24,054 nucleotides of DNA from JAPHTQ01 sp051747405 (GTDB lineage: Bacteria > Pseudomonadota > Gammaproteobacteria > Thiohalomonadales > Thiohalomonadaceae). Made by a program: the position numbers and the translations under genes. Of this stretch, positions 16,732 to 23,874 are shown piece after piece (positions within the stretch are counted from its first letter, which is position 1; the number at the start of each line of letters is the position of its first letter). The stretch covers positions 1 through 24,054 of the forward strand of contig JBNJGC010000017.1 in NCBI GenBank assembly GCA_051747405.1, read 5' to 3'. The notes beneath the pieces were generated by a model, which was not told the DNA's origin, did not search any database, and saw nothing but the letters and a program-made list of their open reading frames with translations.

Positions 16732-16790
16732 TTGCACCGCTCTTGCGCATCCCTGCGCCCGCGGTATACTGTTCATCCTGAATATAAACT
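16732..16790. repeat. Tandem repeat, truncated unit 2 (59 bp)
   Basis: Same ends as the full units but 98 bp shorter. Alignment by eye needs three internal deletions. The first removes the ATCGACAAG hairpin region, the second about 8 bp between two TGC triplets, and the third the segment from after GTATAC to just before GTTCATCC, which includes the ATGCAC palindrome. It seems to be a hairpin-purged derivative of the full unit. Confidence 0.85.
16743..16770 (+). promoter_or_regulatory. Candidate promoter created inside truncated repeat unit
   Basis: TTGCGC at 16743-16748 and TATACT at 16765-16770 lie 16 bp apart. In the full repeat units the corresponding bases read TATACG and have no TTGCGC at that distance, so the pair exists only because of the deletions. 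If active, it would transcribe repeat unit 3 and then lipB with a leader of about 170 nt. Judged by eye only. Confidence 0.35.
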
Positions 16791-16947
16791 TTGCACCGCT
16801 CTTGTGCTATCGACAAGCTGCTCCCGACCTTGTCGATCCACCTACATCCCTGCAGGCGTGCGCCCGCGGTATACGCCGTACATGGATGCACCAGTGCCGC
16901 GGTCACAGGGACGTGATGAAGCGGCCCGTTCATCCTGAACATAAACT
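16791..16947. repeat. Tandem repeat, full unit 3 (157 bp), abutting lipB
   Basis: Second full copy, differing from unit 1 by four substitutions. One of these breaks the GTGCAT-GG-ATGCAC palindrome by turning GTGCAT into GTACAT. Its last base is directly followed by TTG 16948, the lipB start. Units 1 and 2 are likewise each followed by TTG, but there it begins the next repeat copy. Confidence 0.9.
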
Positions 16948-17583
16948 TTGAGTCACCCTCTCCTAATCCGCCACCTAGGGCTTATCGAGTACCTCCCCAC
17001 CCTGGAGGCGATGCAGTCCTTTACCGAGAGCCGTAGCGCCGAAACGCCCGATGAGATCTGGCTGGTGGAGCACCCGCCGGTGTTCACCCAGGGGATGAAC
17101 GGCAAGGCGGAGCATCTGCTGGCTCCGGGGGATATCCCGGTCATCGCGGTGGACCGCGGCGGACAGGTGACCTACCACGGTCCCGGACAGCTGGTGGTCT
17201 ATCTACTGCTCGACCTGAGGCGCGCGCGACTAGGGGTGCGACAGACGGTCAGCGCCATGGAGCGGGCGGTGATCACGCTACTGGAGGGGTTCGGACTGAC
17301 GGCGGTCGCACGGCAGGATGCGCCGGGGGTCTATGTGGATGGGGCGAAGCTCGCCTCGCTGGGGCTGCGCGTACGGCGTAATGGGTGCTACCACGGTTTA
17401 AGCCTGAATGTGGCGATGGATCTGGAGCCCTTCTCCCGTATCAACCCCTGCGGCCAGGCCGGGCTCGGGGTTACCCAACTGTCGGAACTGGGTGTCGAAC
17501 TGCCACTGGATAAGATCGCCGAACGGCTGCTGGAGGCACTACAGCGGGAGCTGGGACTCTGCGCTGGACACCGGGGTGTTTAA
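16948..17583 (+). CDS. lipB: Lipoyl(octanoyl) transferase LipB
   Basis: Transfers octanoyl from octanoyl-ACP to the lipoyl domains of dehydrogenase complexes and GcvH, 211 aa. Signatures are DEIWLVEHPPVFTQG, DRGGQVTYHGPGQLV, the catalytic K134 in GAKLASLGLRV and C168 in RINPCGQAGLG. The start is TTG 16948. The frame has TAA two codons upstream and no other start that keeps the conserved RHLGLIEY strand, so TTG is forced. The upstream region is a tandem-repeat block whose last unit ends at the start codon, and no clear Shine-Dalgarno is seen. lipA, the usual next gene, does not follow here; a convergent L,D-transpeptidase gene does. Confidence 0.95.
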   Translation: MSHPLLIRHLGLIEYLPTLEAMQSFTESRSAETPDEIWLVEHPPVFTQGMNGKAEHLLAPGDIPVIAVDRGGQVTYHGPGQLVVYLLLDLRRARLGVRQTVSAMERAVITLLEGFGLTAVARQDAPGVYVDGAKLASLGLRVRRNGCYHGLSLNVAMDLEPFSRINPCGQAGLGVTQLSELGVELPLDKIAERLLEALQRELGLCAGHRGV

Positions 17584-17599
17584 CGACACTCCCGTGATC

Positions 17600-18934
17600 C
17601 TACTGCGCCCCCTCATACAGCACCTTCCACTGCCCCGCCTCCTTGACCAGATAGAGACGTTTATCGATCCGGCTCTCGAAGTTGTTGGAGTCGTAGTGCT
17701 GGCTGAAGTTGGCCACCACCATCTGGCGCCCGTCGCTGGCGGCCTCAGGGTAGGCGAACAGTGACAGCCCGCTGAGATCCACCTTCTGCCAACTCTTCCA
17801 GCGCGCGATACGGCGTTTGCGCGCCTTCCACGCCTGCAAATCCTGCTTGCCGCTCCAGAACCCATCGGCGTAGTGGGCCAGGTAGCGCTCCACATCGGAA
17901 CTGGCCCAATCACTGCGCCAGCGCTCCACCGCCTCATGTACCTCACGGCGCAGGCTGCGCCACTGCGGGCGCTCCAGCCACTGTACCTGCTCGGTCACCA
18001 CGATGGGGGTCTCGCCCGGCTCCAGATAGCGACTGACGTTTTGCAGATCCATATTGGGCATCACCACACACCCCTCGCTATCGAGCGGCGGGCGGCTGTA
18101 GAAAGCGGTTTCGGTGCCGTGCAGCCAGATGCCGTAGCCGGTTTTGCCCAGCTTGCGATCCCACTCGTTGGGGTAGTTCATGGGGTAGGCGCCGATTCCG
18201 TAGAGGTCCGGCAGCTTGTCACCGGGGATATGGCGGGTGATGAAGTAGACCCCTTCGGGGGTACGCAGATCGCCGCTGATACGCTTGTTGCCACGCAGTT
18301 TACCGGTGCTGACATAGAAGTCGTGGAGCAGTTCGGGCTCACCCATGGGACCGCGCTCGTAGACGTAGAGGCGGTTACCGCCCTTGTCCACCACCAGGGC
18401 GGTGTCGATACCCTCATCCAGCATCAGCAGCGCCCGCGGCAGACGCCCCCGCGGCAGGGTATCGAGGTAGGCGCGCAGACGCGCCTCCGCCTCCTCCCGC
18501 AGCAGAGCGATCTCCTGTCTGCCCTCTGTCGCCCCGTCCAACACCGCCGCGGTGCCGATGTCTCTCACCACCCTGGCACGAGCCAACAGCAGATCCCCGT
18601 GAATGAGGTGGGCAAGGTGGAAGTTGGGTTGCCGGCGGGTCAGCCCCTGAAGCTCATTGAGAGCAGCCTCCAGATCGCCCGATTTGAACTTGATTAGCGC
18701 CGTTAGGAGTTGTGCCTCATAGTCCTCGGGGTAGCGCGCCAGGCGCTGCTCCAGCCGCTCCAGTGCCTGGCGGTAGAGCTGCTCACGCTCGCCCAGAGCT
18801 TGGCCGATCTCCACCACACCCACCTCGGCTGGGGCGTCGTCCTGACGCCCCTCCCGGCCCCCTTGCTGCACGGCGTAGATCGCCAGCGGCAGCAGCAGCA
18901 GGACGACGATGAGGGGACGGATAAGACGGGGCAT
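17600..18934 (-). CDS. L,D-transpeptidase (YkuD) with C-terminal NTF2-like domain
   Basis: Predicted envelope enzyme that acts on peptidoglycan stems, 444 aa from ATG 18934. Order: an N-terminal membrane anchor or uncleaved signal (4-21), a short helical-repeat region (about 50-110), the YkuD domain (about 178-315) and an NTF2-like/SnoaL-type domain (about 330-444). The catalytic site is H272-G-T in LHGTETAF and S286-E-G-C289 in DSEGCVVMPN. The usual Arg after Cys-Val is Val here, which I believe is typical of this subfamily. This architecture resembles what databases call the Cds6-type L,D-transpeptidase, from memory. It lies four bases after the TPR gene, so they form an operon. It could crosslink stems, attach proteins or cleave; the sequence does not decide. 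Confidence 0.85.
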   Translation of the reverse strand: MPRLIRPLIVVLLLLPLAIYAVQQGGREGRQDDAPAEVGVVEIGQALGEREQLYRQALERLEQRLARYPEDYEAQLLTALIKFKSGDLEAALNELQGLTRRQPNFHLAHLIHGDLLLARARVVRDIGTAAVLDGATEGRQEIALLREEAEARLRAYLDTLPRGRLPRALLMLDEGIDTALVVDKGGNRLYVYERGPMGEPELLHDFYVSTGKLRGNKRISGDLRTPEGVYFITRHIPGDKLPDLYGIGAYPMNYPNEWDRKLGKTGYGIWLHGTETAFYSRPPLDSEGCVVMPNMDLQNVSRYLEPGETPIVVTEQVQWLERPQWRSLRREVHEAVERWRSDWASSDVERYLAHYADGFWSGKQDLQAWKARKRRIARWKSWQKVDLSGLSLFAYPEAASDGRQMVVANFSQHYDSNNFESRIDKRLYLVKEAGQWKVLYEGAQ

Positions 18935-18938
18935 GGCT

Positions 18939-20036
18939 TCAGAGTACCTCAAGGGTCTTTTCCGAGAGGATCTGCCAGTCACCATCCTGGCGGATCAGGC
19001 CGAAGCGCTTGCGTGTTCGATCCCGGTAGGTGTCGGAGCGATACTGCTGCACCAGCTCCACCCGTGCCCGCCCGGCTTCCTCCATGACCACCTCCAGCTC
19101 GCTCAGCTCCAGCTGGATAAAAGCCGGTCGACGGATGCGGTTGCGGCGCTGCGCGCGCCACTGCTCCTGGCTCAGCCCGCGCCCCGGTTCAAAGCGCTCG
19201 GAGTAGGCGGCCAGGTAGCCCTCCACATCCTGTTCGGCCCAAGCCGTAGCCCAGTCGTGCATGTGCCGGCGTACCGCAGCCACCGCCTCGCTGCCACCGC
19301 TCGGCGCAGTAGCGGTCTGTGCCGGTGACTCGGGCGGACGACTCTGCTCCGCCGCGCTCTCCGACTCGGCAGCGGCCACCTCGGCCACCAGCGGCGCCGC
19401 CTCGGCGGGCGACTCCGCCGTGCTCGCCTCGGACTCCACCGCCTTCTGCTCGTCCGGCTCGGCTGGCGTAGCGACGGCTGTCGCAACCACCTCCGCCGAT
19501 TCGTCCTCCTTCGCCGCCGCTGGCGGGGCACTCGCGGTCGGTGCCAGCGCCAGCAGCCGCTCAAGCTGCGGCTGCTCGCTGCTGCGCTCACCCATCTGCA
19601 GGGCTCGGGCATAGGCGCTACGCGACATCGCCATGTAGATACTGCTCAAGTTTTGGTAAACAGTGGCGTAGCTGGGGTGGGTCGCCATCGCCTGCTCCAG
19701 CAGCTGGCGCGCCTCGTCCAGCCGCCCCTGGCGGGCGTAGAGCGCGGCCAGGTTATTGTACGCCTCAGGCCGGGCCGGAGCCTGCTCGATCAGCGCCAGA
19801 TAGCGCTCCTCAGCCGCCTCCAGCTCACCGCGACCGGCCAGGGCCGCCGCCTCGAGAAACTGTCCCCGTACCCCGCTGCCGAGCTGGCCGGGCAGGGTAT
19901 CGAGCCGCTCCAGCGCCTCGCCGTAGCGCCCCTCGGCCACGGCTTGTGCGACACCCTCCAGCGTCGCCTGCGCCGGCAGCTGCACACCCAGCAGCGCCGC
20001 GAGACACAGCACGGCCTTAAATCGGTTTCTCTTCAC
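18939..20036 (-). CDS. Exported TPR protein with C-terminal NTF2-like domain
   Basis: 365 aa from GTG 20036. A signal peptide ends at LPAQA. TPR-like helical pairs span about 27-160, with PEAYNNLAALYARQGRLDEA the clearest. A low-complexity Ala/Glu/Pro/Ser linker covers about 165-250. An NTF2-like domain (about 252-365) clearly resembles the tail of the downstream L,D-transpeptidase: both share the W-x-x-x-D-V-E-x-Y-L-A-x-Y pattern and a basic R-x-x-R-I-x-R stretch. GTG 20036 has AGGGTGA eight bases upstream and gives a clean signal peptide. TTG 20078 is open but falls near the predicted transcription start. It is probably a periplasmic scaffold or partner of the transpeptidase. Function unproven. 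Confidence 0.8.
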   Translation of the reverse strand: MKRNRFKAVLCLAALLGVQLPAQATLEGVAQAVAEGRYGEALERLDTLPGQLGSGVRGQFLEAAALAGRGELEAAEERYLALIEQAPARPEAYNNLAALYARQGRLDEARQLLEQAMATHPSYATVYQNLSSIYMAMSRSAYARALQMGERSSEQPQLERLLALAPTASAPPAAAKEDESAEVVATAVATPAEPDEQKAVESEASTAESPAEAAPLVAEVAAAESESAAEQSRPPESPAQTATAPSGGSEAVAAVRRHMHDWATAWAEQDVEGYLAAYSERFEPGRGLSQEQWRAQRRNRIRRPAFIQLELSELEVVMEEAGRARVELVQQYRSDTYRDRTRKRFGLIRQDGDWQILSEKTLEVL

Positions 20037-20089
20037 TATCGCAATCACCCTGACAATGGCGCAAACGCACTGCTGCAAACAATCGTCCG

Positions 20090-20118
20090 ATTATATAGAG
20101 TGTAGGGAGAGGCATAAA
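20090..20118 (-). promoter_or_regulatory. Candidate sigma-70 promoter for the TPR / L,D-transpeptidase operon
   Basis: Read on the minus strand, TTTATG (20118-20113) and a perfect TATAAT (20095-20090) are separated by 17 bp. Transcription would begin near 20083, giving a leader of about 47 nt to GTG 20036. It lies in the divergent gap shared with the HD-GYP gene, for which I see no comparable plus-strand promoter. Confidence 0.5.
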
Positions 20119-20164
20119 CCGCAGATTTCACACTTTTGTGACACCGCCCGAACAGGAGCTCACC

Positions 20165-21778
20165 ATGGCCCGCGCACCCCACCTGCTGCAACGTATCGAA
20201 AAGCTGACCGAGATCGGCATCGCCCTCTCATCGGAGTCCGACACTCCGACGCTGCTGGAGCGGATCCTCATCGGCGCCAAGGAGCTGACCAACGCCGACG
20301 GCGGCACCCTCTACTCGGTGCAGGAGGACGACACGGTGAAGATGGAGATCGTGCGCACCGACTCGCTCAACTTCGCCATGGGCGGCACCACCGGCAAACC
20401 CATCCCGTTCGAGCCGATCCCGCTCTACGACGAGCACGGCAAGCCCAACCACCACATGGTGGTGACCCACGCGGTTCTCAACGACACCACCGTCAACATA
20501 CCCGACGCCTACGACGCCGAGGGCTTCGACTTCTCCGGCACACAACGGTTCGACGCCAGTACCGGCTACCGCTCTACCTCCTTCCTCACCGTTCCGCTGA
20601 AGAACCACGAGGGGGATATCATCGGCGTACTGCAACTGCTCAACGCCCAAGACGGGGAGAGTGGCGAGATCATCGCCTTCGACGACGAAGCGCAACACCT
20701 GGCCGAATCCCTCGCCTCCCAGGCGGCCATCGCCCTGACCAACCGCCGCCTCATCGACGATCTCAAGCGGCTGCTCGAATCGCTGATCCAGCTGGTGGCG
20801 ACCGCCATCGACGAAAAATCCCCCTACACCGGCGGCCACTGCAAACGGGTACCGGTACTGACCATGATGCTGGCCGACGCGGCAGACCGCATCACCGAGG
20901 GGCCGCTGAGCGACTTCCACATGGACGACAAGGATCGCTACGAACTGGAGATCGCCGCCTGGCTACACGACTGCGGCAAGATCACCACCCCCGAGTACGT
21001 AGTGGACAAGGCGACCAAGCTGGAGACCATCTACGACCGCATCGAGACCGTAGACACCCGCTTCGAAGTGCTCAAGCGCGATGCCGAGATCGCCATGCTC
21101 AAGCAGAAGCTCGCCGCCGCCGAAAACGGCGAGAGGGTGGACCAGACCCAGCTGGAGCGGCACTACGCACAGAGCGTCGCCGAGCTGGACCAGGAGCGCG
21201 CCTTCCTCCGGAAAAGCAATACCGGCGGCGAATTCATGGCCGAAGAGGATATCGAACGGGTCAGGCAGATAGGCCGGCGCCGTTGGCGCCATCAGGGTGA
21301 GGAGCTGCCGCTGCTAAGCGAAGAGGAGATCGACAACCTCACCATCGCCAAAGGCACCCTCAACCCCGAGGAGCGTGAGGTGATCAACAATCACATCGTT
21401 GCCACCATCAAGATGCTCGAGGCGCTCCCCTTTCCCAAACACCTGAGAAACGTCCCGGAGTTCGCCGGCGGCCACCACGAAAAGATGGACGGCAGCGGCT
21501 ACCCCCGCGGACTCACCGGCGAGCAGATGTCGGTGCAGGCGCGCATCATGGCCATCGCCGACATCTTCGAGGCCCTCACTGCCCGCGACCGTCCCTACAA
21601 AAAGGGCAAAAAGCTCTCCGAGGCGATCCGCATCCTCGGCTTCATGAAAAAGGACCGCCACATCGACCCCGATCTCTACGAGATCTTCCTCAAGGAGCGG
21701 CTCTTCGAAAAGTATGCCGAAGAGTATCTGGATAAGGAGCAGATCGACGAGGTGGGACCGGAACTCACCGCCACCTGA
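20165..21778 (+). CDS. GAF domain HD-GYP phosphodiesterase
   Basis: Cytoplasmic signalling protein, 537 aa from ATG 20165 (AGGAG six bases upstream). It has an N-terminal GAF sensor domain (about 15-195; LTVPLKNHEGDIIGVLQLLN is typical) and an HD-GYP domain (about 205-510) of the family that hydrolyses cyclic di-GMP. Metal and substrate residues are visible: H225 in GGHCKRVP, H268-D269 in AAWLHDCGK, H437-H438 and the GYP of GSGYP (445-447). Between the HD part (KITTPEYVVDKATKLE) and the GTLNPEEREVINNH part there is an insertion of about 110 residues (about 288-397), charged and partly coiled coil. Enzymatic activity is expected but not certain. The upstream neighbours diverge, and an unknown gene converges downstream. 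Confidence 0.9.
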   Translation: MARAPHLLQRIEKLTEIGIALSSESDTPTLLERILIGAKELTNADGGTLYSVQEDDTVKMEIVRTDSLNFAMGGTTGKPIPFEPIPLYDEHGKPNHHMVVTHAVLNDTTVNIPDAYDAEGFDFSGTQRFDASTGYRSTSFLTVPLKNHEGDIIGVLQLLNAQDGESGEIIAFDDEAQHLAESLASQAAIALTNRRLIDDLKRLLESLIQLVATAIDEKSPYTGGHCKRVPVLTMMLADAADRITEGPLSDFHMDDKDRYELEIAAWLHDCGKITTPEYVVDKATKLETIYDRIETVDTRFEVLKRDAEIAMLKQKLAAAENGERVDQTQLERHYAQSVAELDQERAFLRKSNTGGEFMAEEDIERVRQIGRRRWRHQGEELPLLSEEEIDNLTIAKGTLNPEEREVINNHIVATIKMLEALPFPKHLRNVPEFAGGHHEKMDGSGYPRGLTGEQMSVQARIMAIADIFEALTARDRPYKKGKKLSEAIRILGFMKKDRHIDPDLYEIFLKERLFEKYAEEYLDKEQIDEVGPELTAT

Positions 21779-21836
21779 TAGCGCCACCGGCAGCGAGCCG
21801 CTCTGCGGCGCCCCGGGGTGGCATCAAGGGCTTGGC

Positions 21837-22265
21837 TCAGGCTTCAGCCTGCGCCTTCTCGGCGGCGTACCACTCATCGGTGGCCATCACCGCCTTGGAG
21901 ATGAACTGATCGAAATAGGGCAGAAGCTCGCCCACATCCGCGGTCTCGGTCCCCAGCCTGAACTCAAACACCCGCACATCGGACGGGTCTTCACCCATAA
22001 AGGCGATGCTGTAGGTGATGGGCAGCCCCGACTTGTCCGGGTGGTCGTAGACTGCGGCGTGTTCGAACACCCGGTCATCCAGCGCCCCGATCAGGGCGGC
22101 AAAGATGGAGCCATCCCCCTCACTCATAACCGAGAAGGGCTCCGCCGGCAGCGCACCGCTCCCCTGGCGGCTGACCTGCCCCGCGGCGTCCATCAACAGC
22201 GACAGCGCGCTCTTGTCGTCGCAGACGATATCGATGCGCAGCTTTTGAATATCGGCTTTTCTCAT
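21837..22265 (-). CDS. Hypothetical protein, 142 aa
   Basis: I do not recognise a family. From ATG 22265 the protein starts MRKADIQKLRIDIVCDDKSA. It is acidic, without signal peptide or membrane helix, and ends in an Ala/Glu-rich tail (YAAEKAQAEA). Alternating strands and helices (KLRIDIVC, SALSLLMDAAG, GLPITYSIAF, VRVFEFRLG) suggest a compact alpha/beta cytosolic domain. An upstream extension to 22361 is open but would add a low-quality hydrophobic stretch and is not preferred. Codon use matches its neighbours. It converges with the HD-GYP gene across 58 bases. Confidence 0.7.
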   Translation of the reverse strand: MRKADIQKLRIDIVCDDKSALSLLMDAAGQVSRQGSGALPAEPFSVMSEGDGSIFAALIGALDDRVFEHAAVYDHPDKSGLPITYSIAFMGEDPSDVRVFEFRLGTETADVGELLPYFDQFISKAVMATDEWYAAEKAQAEA

Positions 22266-22421
22266 GCTTGGCTTGTCCGTTGTGTTAACAGGCGAACCAT
22301 AACAACTCACCCATAAAAATCCCAGATAGCCACGGAGTATTGGCACCTGCGCCCTCGACAAACCGTGTTAGCCCACCTGACCATCGCGGCGCTGAATGGG
22401 GCAGTCTGGGCGGGACAGTCG

Positions 22422-22435
22422 GGGCTAATCAGCCC
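22422..22435 (-). terminator. Small hairpin after the RRM gene
   Basis: GGGCT-AATC-AGCCC lies about 20 bases past the stop of the minus-strand RRM gene, within a GC-rich run. No T-tract follows it in that direction, so if it ends transcription it is a weak or imperfect terminator. Confidence 0.3.
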
Positions 22436-22455
22436 TTACGCCCCTGTTAAACCCG

Positions 22456-22713
22456 CTAACGCCGACCACGCTTCTTCGGGCGTTCGTCGCGCACCTTGAG
22501 GTTGCTCTCCATGAACGACTTGCCGTTGAGGGCGCTCATGGCGGCGCGGGCCTCATGCCCCTCCATGTCGACGAAGGCGAAGCCCTTGTTGCGTCCGCTG
22601 AAGATGTCGCGTGGCAGCTCGAGCTTGCGCACGGTACCGTATTCGGTGAACAGTGTCCGGAGTTCGTCTTCGGTGACCTGGGGGGCGATATTACCGACGA
22701 AGAGGGTTTTCAT
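22456..22713 (-). CDS. Small RRM-domain RNA-binding protein
   Basis: 85 aa, one RNA recognition motif and a short basic tail (RDERPKKRGRR). RNP2 is LFVGNI (4-9) and RNP1 is KGFAFVDM (43-50), with the aromatic residues that stack on RNA present in both. It resembles the glycine-poor RNA-binding proteins (Rbp) of cyanobacteria and many proteobacteria, several of which are cold-inducible. GGGAGA is seven bases before ATG 22713. It lies downstream of cspA in the same direction, but a strong terminator between them argues for its own promoter. RNA targets are unknown. Confidence 0.9.
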   Translation of the reverse strand: MKTLFVGNIAPQVTEDELRTLFTEYGTVRKLELPRDIFSGRNKGFAFVDMEGHEARAAMSALNGKSFMESNLKVRDERPKKRGRR

Positions 22714-22805
22714 AGAGGGATCTCCCGTATTGTCTGGGTGGTGGAGCCGCAGCGGATGAGTCCGCTGCCGGGCGAGGAGGAGCCTCGCTCTGAGGTGGGC
22801 ACAAA

Positions 22806-22861
22806 AAGCGACGGGCCGCGTCCTCGCCCTCCGTAGGAGGGGAAGTCACGGCCCGTCGCTT
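22806..22861 (-). terminator. Intrinsic terminator downstream of cspA
   Basis: A perfect 13-bp inverted repeat, AAGCGACGGGCCG (22806-22818) and CGGCCCGTCGCTT (22849-22861), encloses a smaller dyad of the CCCTCC/GGAGGG type. Read on the minus strand, the stem is followed by TTTTTGT. This is a strong Rho-independent signal for the cspA transcript. Confidence 0.8.
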
Positions 22862-22866
22862 GAGCG

Positions 22867-22898
22867 CCGGCGGGCGGTAGTGAACTACCGCCTGCCGG
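22867..22898 (-). terminator. Second hairpin directly after the cspA stop
   Basis: CCGGCGGGCGGTAG (22867-22880) and CTACCGCCTGCCGG (22885-22898) form a 14-bp stem with one mismatch and a 4-nt loop. It begins 18 bases after the cspA stop and has no T-tract of its own. It could protect the 3' end of the mRNA or assist the adjacent terminator. Confidence 0.6.
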
Positions 22899-22915
22899 TC
22901 AGTCACGCAGGACGC

Positions 22916-23119
22916 TTACTGAGAAACGACGTTGCTTGCCTGAGGGCCTTTGGGGCCGTTCTCAACGTCGAAGCTTACGACCTGACCTTCCGCCAGGGTT
23001 TTGAAGCCGGAGCCCTGGATGGCGCTGAAATGGACGAATACGTCCTGACCGCCGTCATCCTGAGAGATGAAACCAAAGCCCTTGGACTCGTTAAACCACT
23101 TGACTGTACCTGTAGCCAT
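22916..23119 (-). CDS. CspA-family cold-shock protein
   Basis: 67-aa single cold-shock domain protein that binds single-stranded RNA/DNA and melts RNA structure. RNP1 is KGFGFI (13-18), RNP2 is VFVHF (27-31), and the N-terminus MATGTVKWFNESKG is classic. AAGG precedes ATG 23119. The 277-bp gap upstream to yaiI contains no gene and should hold its promoter and leader; long leaders are common in this family, but I cannot identify a cold box. Which member of the Csp group it is (CspA, C, D or E type) cannot be decided, so no symbol is given. Confidence 0.96.
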   Translation of the reverse strand: MATGTVKWFNESKGFGFISQDDGGQDVFVHFSAIQGSGFKTLAEGQVVSFDVENGPKGPQASNVVSQ

Positions 23120-23396
23120 GTATATTTACCTTTTAAAACAATCTAATAGAACGGGTTGTGCCTACAGGTAATGAATCAGGTGTATCGAGAAGTAACCGGT
23201 GAGGAACTGCTGAAACTGCCAATAACATATCTGTAGCCAAGTTCACTATAGGACAATCACCCGACTTACGCCAGTACTATTTGCAATTATTTTTCTCTCC
23301 CTGGCTCTCCCCCGGCGAAGGCTTCACAAGGTGAGCGCACACTCACCCTGTTCCGTAGTACACTGCCCTCTCCCCCTCCACCGCCGAGAGAGTGAC

Positions 23397-23849
23397 ATGC
23401 AGATCTGGGTCGACGCCGACGCCTGTCCGGTGCAAATCAAGGAGATCCTCTACCGCGCCGCCGAACGCGCCAAGGTCAAGCTCACCCTGGTGGCCAACCA
23501 GGCGCTGAACGTCCCCCGCTCCCCCTGGATAAGCAGCAAACAGGTCGCCAGCGGCTTCGATGTTGCCGACGACTATATCGTCGAATCGGCTCAAGCAGGG
23601 GACATCGTCATCACCGCCGACATACCGCTGGCGGCCGAGGTGCTGAAAAAGCACGCCCACGCCATCAACCCTCGCGGCGAGCGCTACAGCCTCGACAGCA
23701 TCAACCAGATCCTCGGTATGCGCGACTTCATGGACACCTTGCGCAGCAGCGGCATCCACACCGGCGGACCGCCGCCGCTCAATCAGAGCGACCGGCGCAA
23801 CTTCGCCAACGCCCTGGACAGGCTGCTGGCGAGGTCGTTCTCCAGATAA
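23397..23849 (+). CDS. yaiI: YaiI/YqxD family protein (DUF188)
   Basis: 150 aa, PIN/NYN-like family whose biochemical role is not established. The hallmark start MQIWVDADACPVQIKEILYR, the VANQALNVPRSPWI stretch, DIVITADIPLAAEVL and the GGPPPLNQSDRRNFANALDR end are all present. ATG 23397 follows GAGAG. A GTG/ATG-type extension back to 23331 is open but adds residues before the conserved MQIWVDADACP start. It is divergent from cspA and converges on a sensor kinase gene across 25 bases. Confidence 0.93.
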   Translation: MQIWVDADACPVQIKEILYRAAERAKVKLTLVANQALNVPRSPWISSKQVASGFDVADDYIVESAQAGDIVITADIPLAAEVLKKHAHAINPRGERYSLDSINQILGMRDFMDTLRSSGIHTGGPPPLNQSDRRNFANALDRLLARSFSR

Positions 23850-23874
23850 AGCAGGCTGAGCGTTGCACTCACTG

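Noticed and set aside
16526..16942. 138-codon minus-strand ORF with an internally repeated peptide
   Set aside because: It overlaps the ybeD 3' end and is produced by the tandem repeat, since 157 + 59 bp is a multiple of three. Plus-strand frames are open as well, composition is not protein-like, and there is no ribosome-binding site.
20128..20141. TCACA-CTTT-TGTGA dyad upstream of the HD-GYP gene as a CRP/Vfr site
   Set aside because: The half-sites are in the reverse order and have a 4-bp spacer, whereas CRP sites are TGTGA-N6-TCACA. It may only be a small hairpin.
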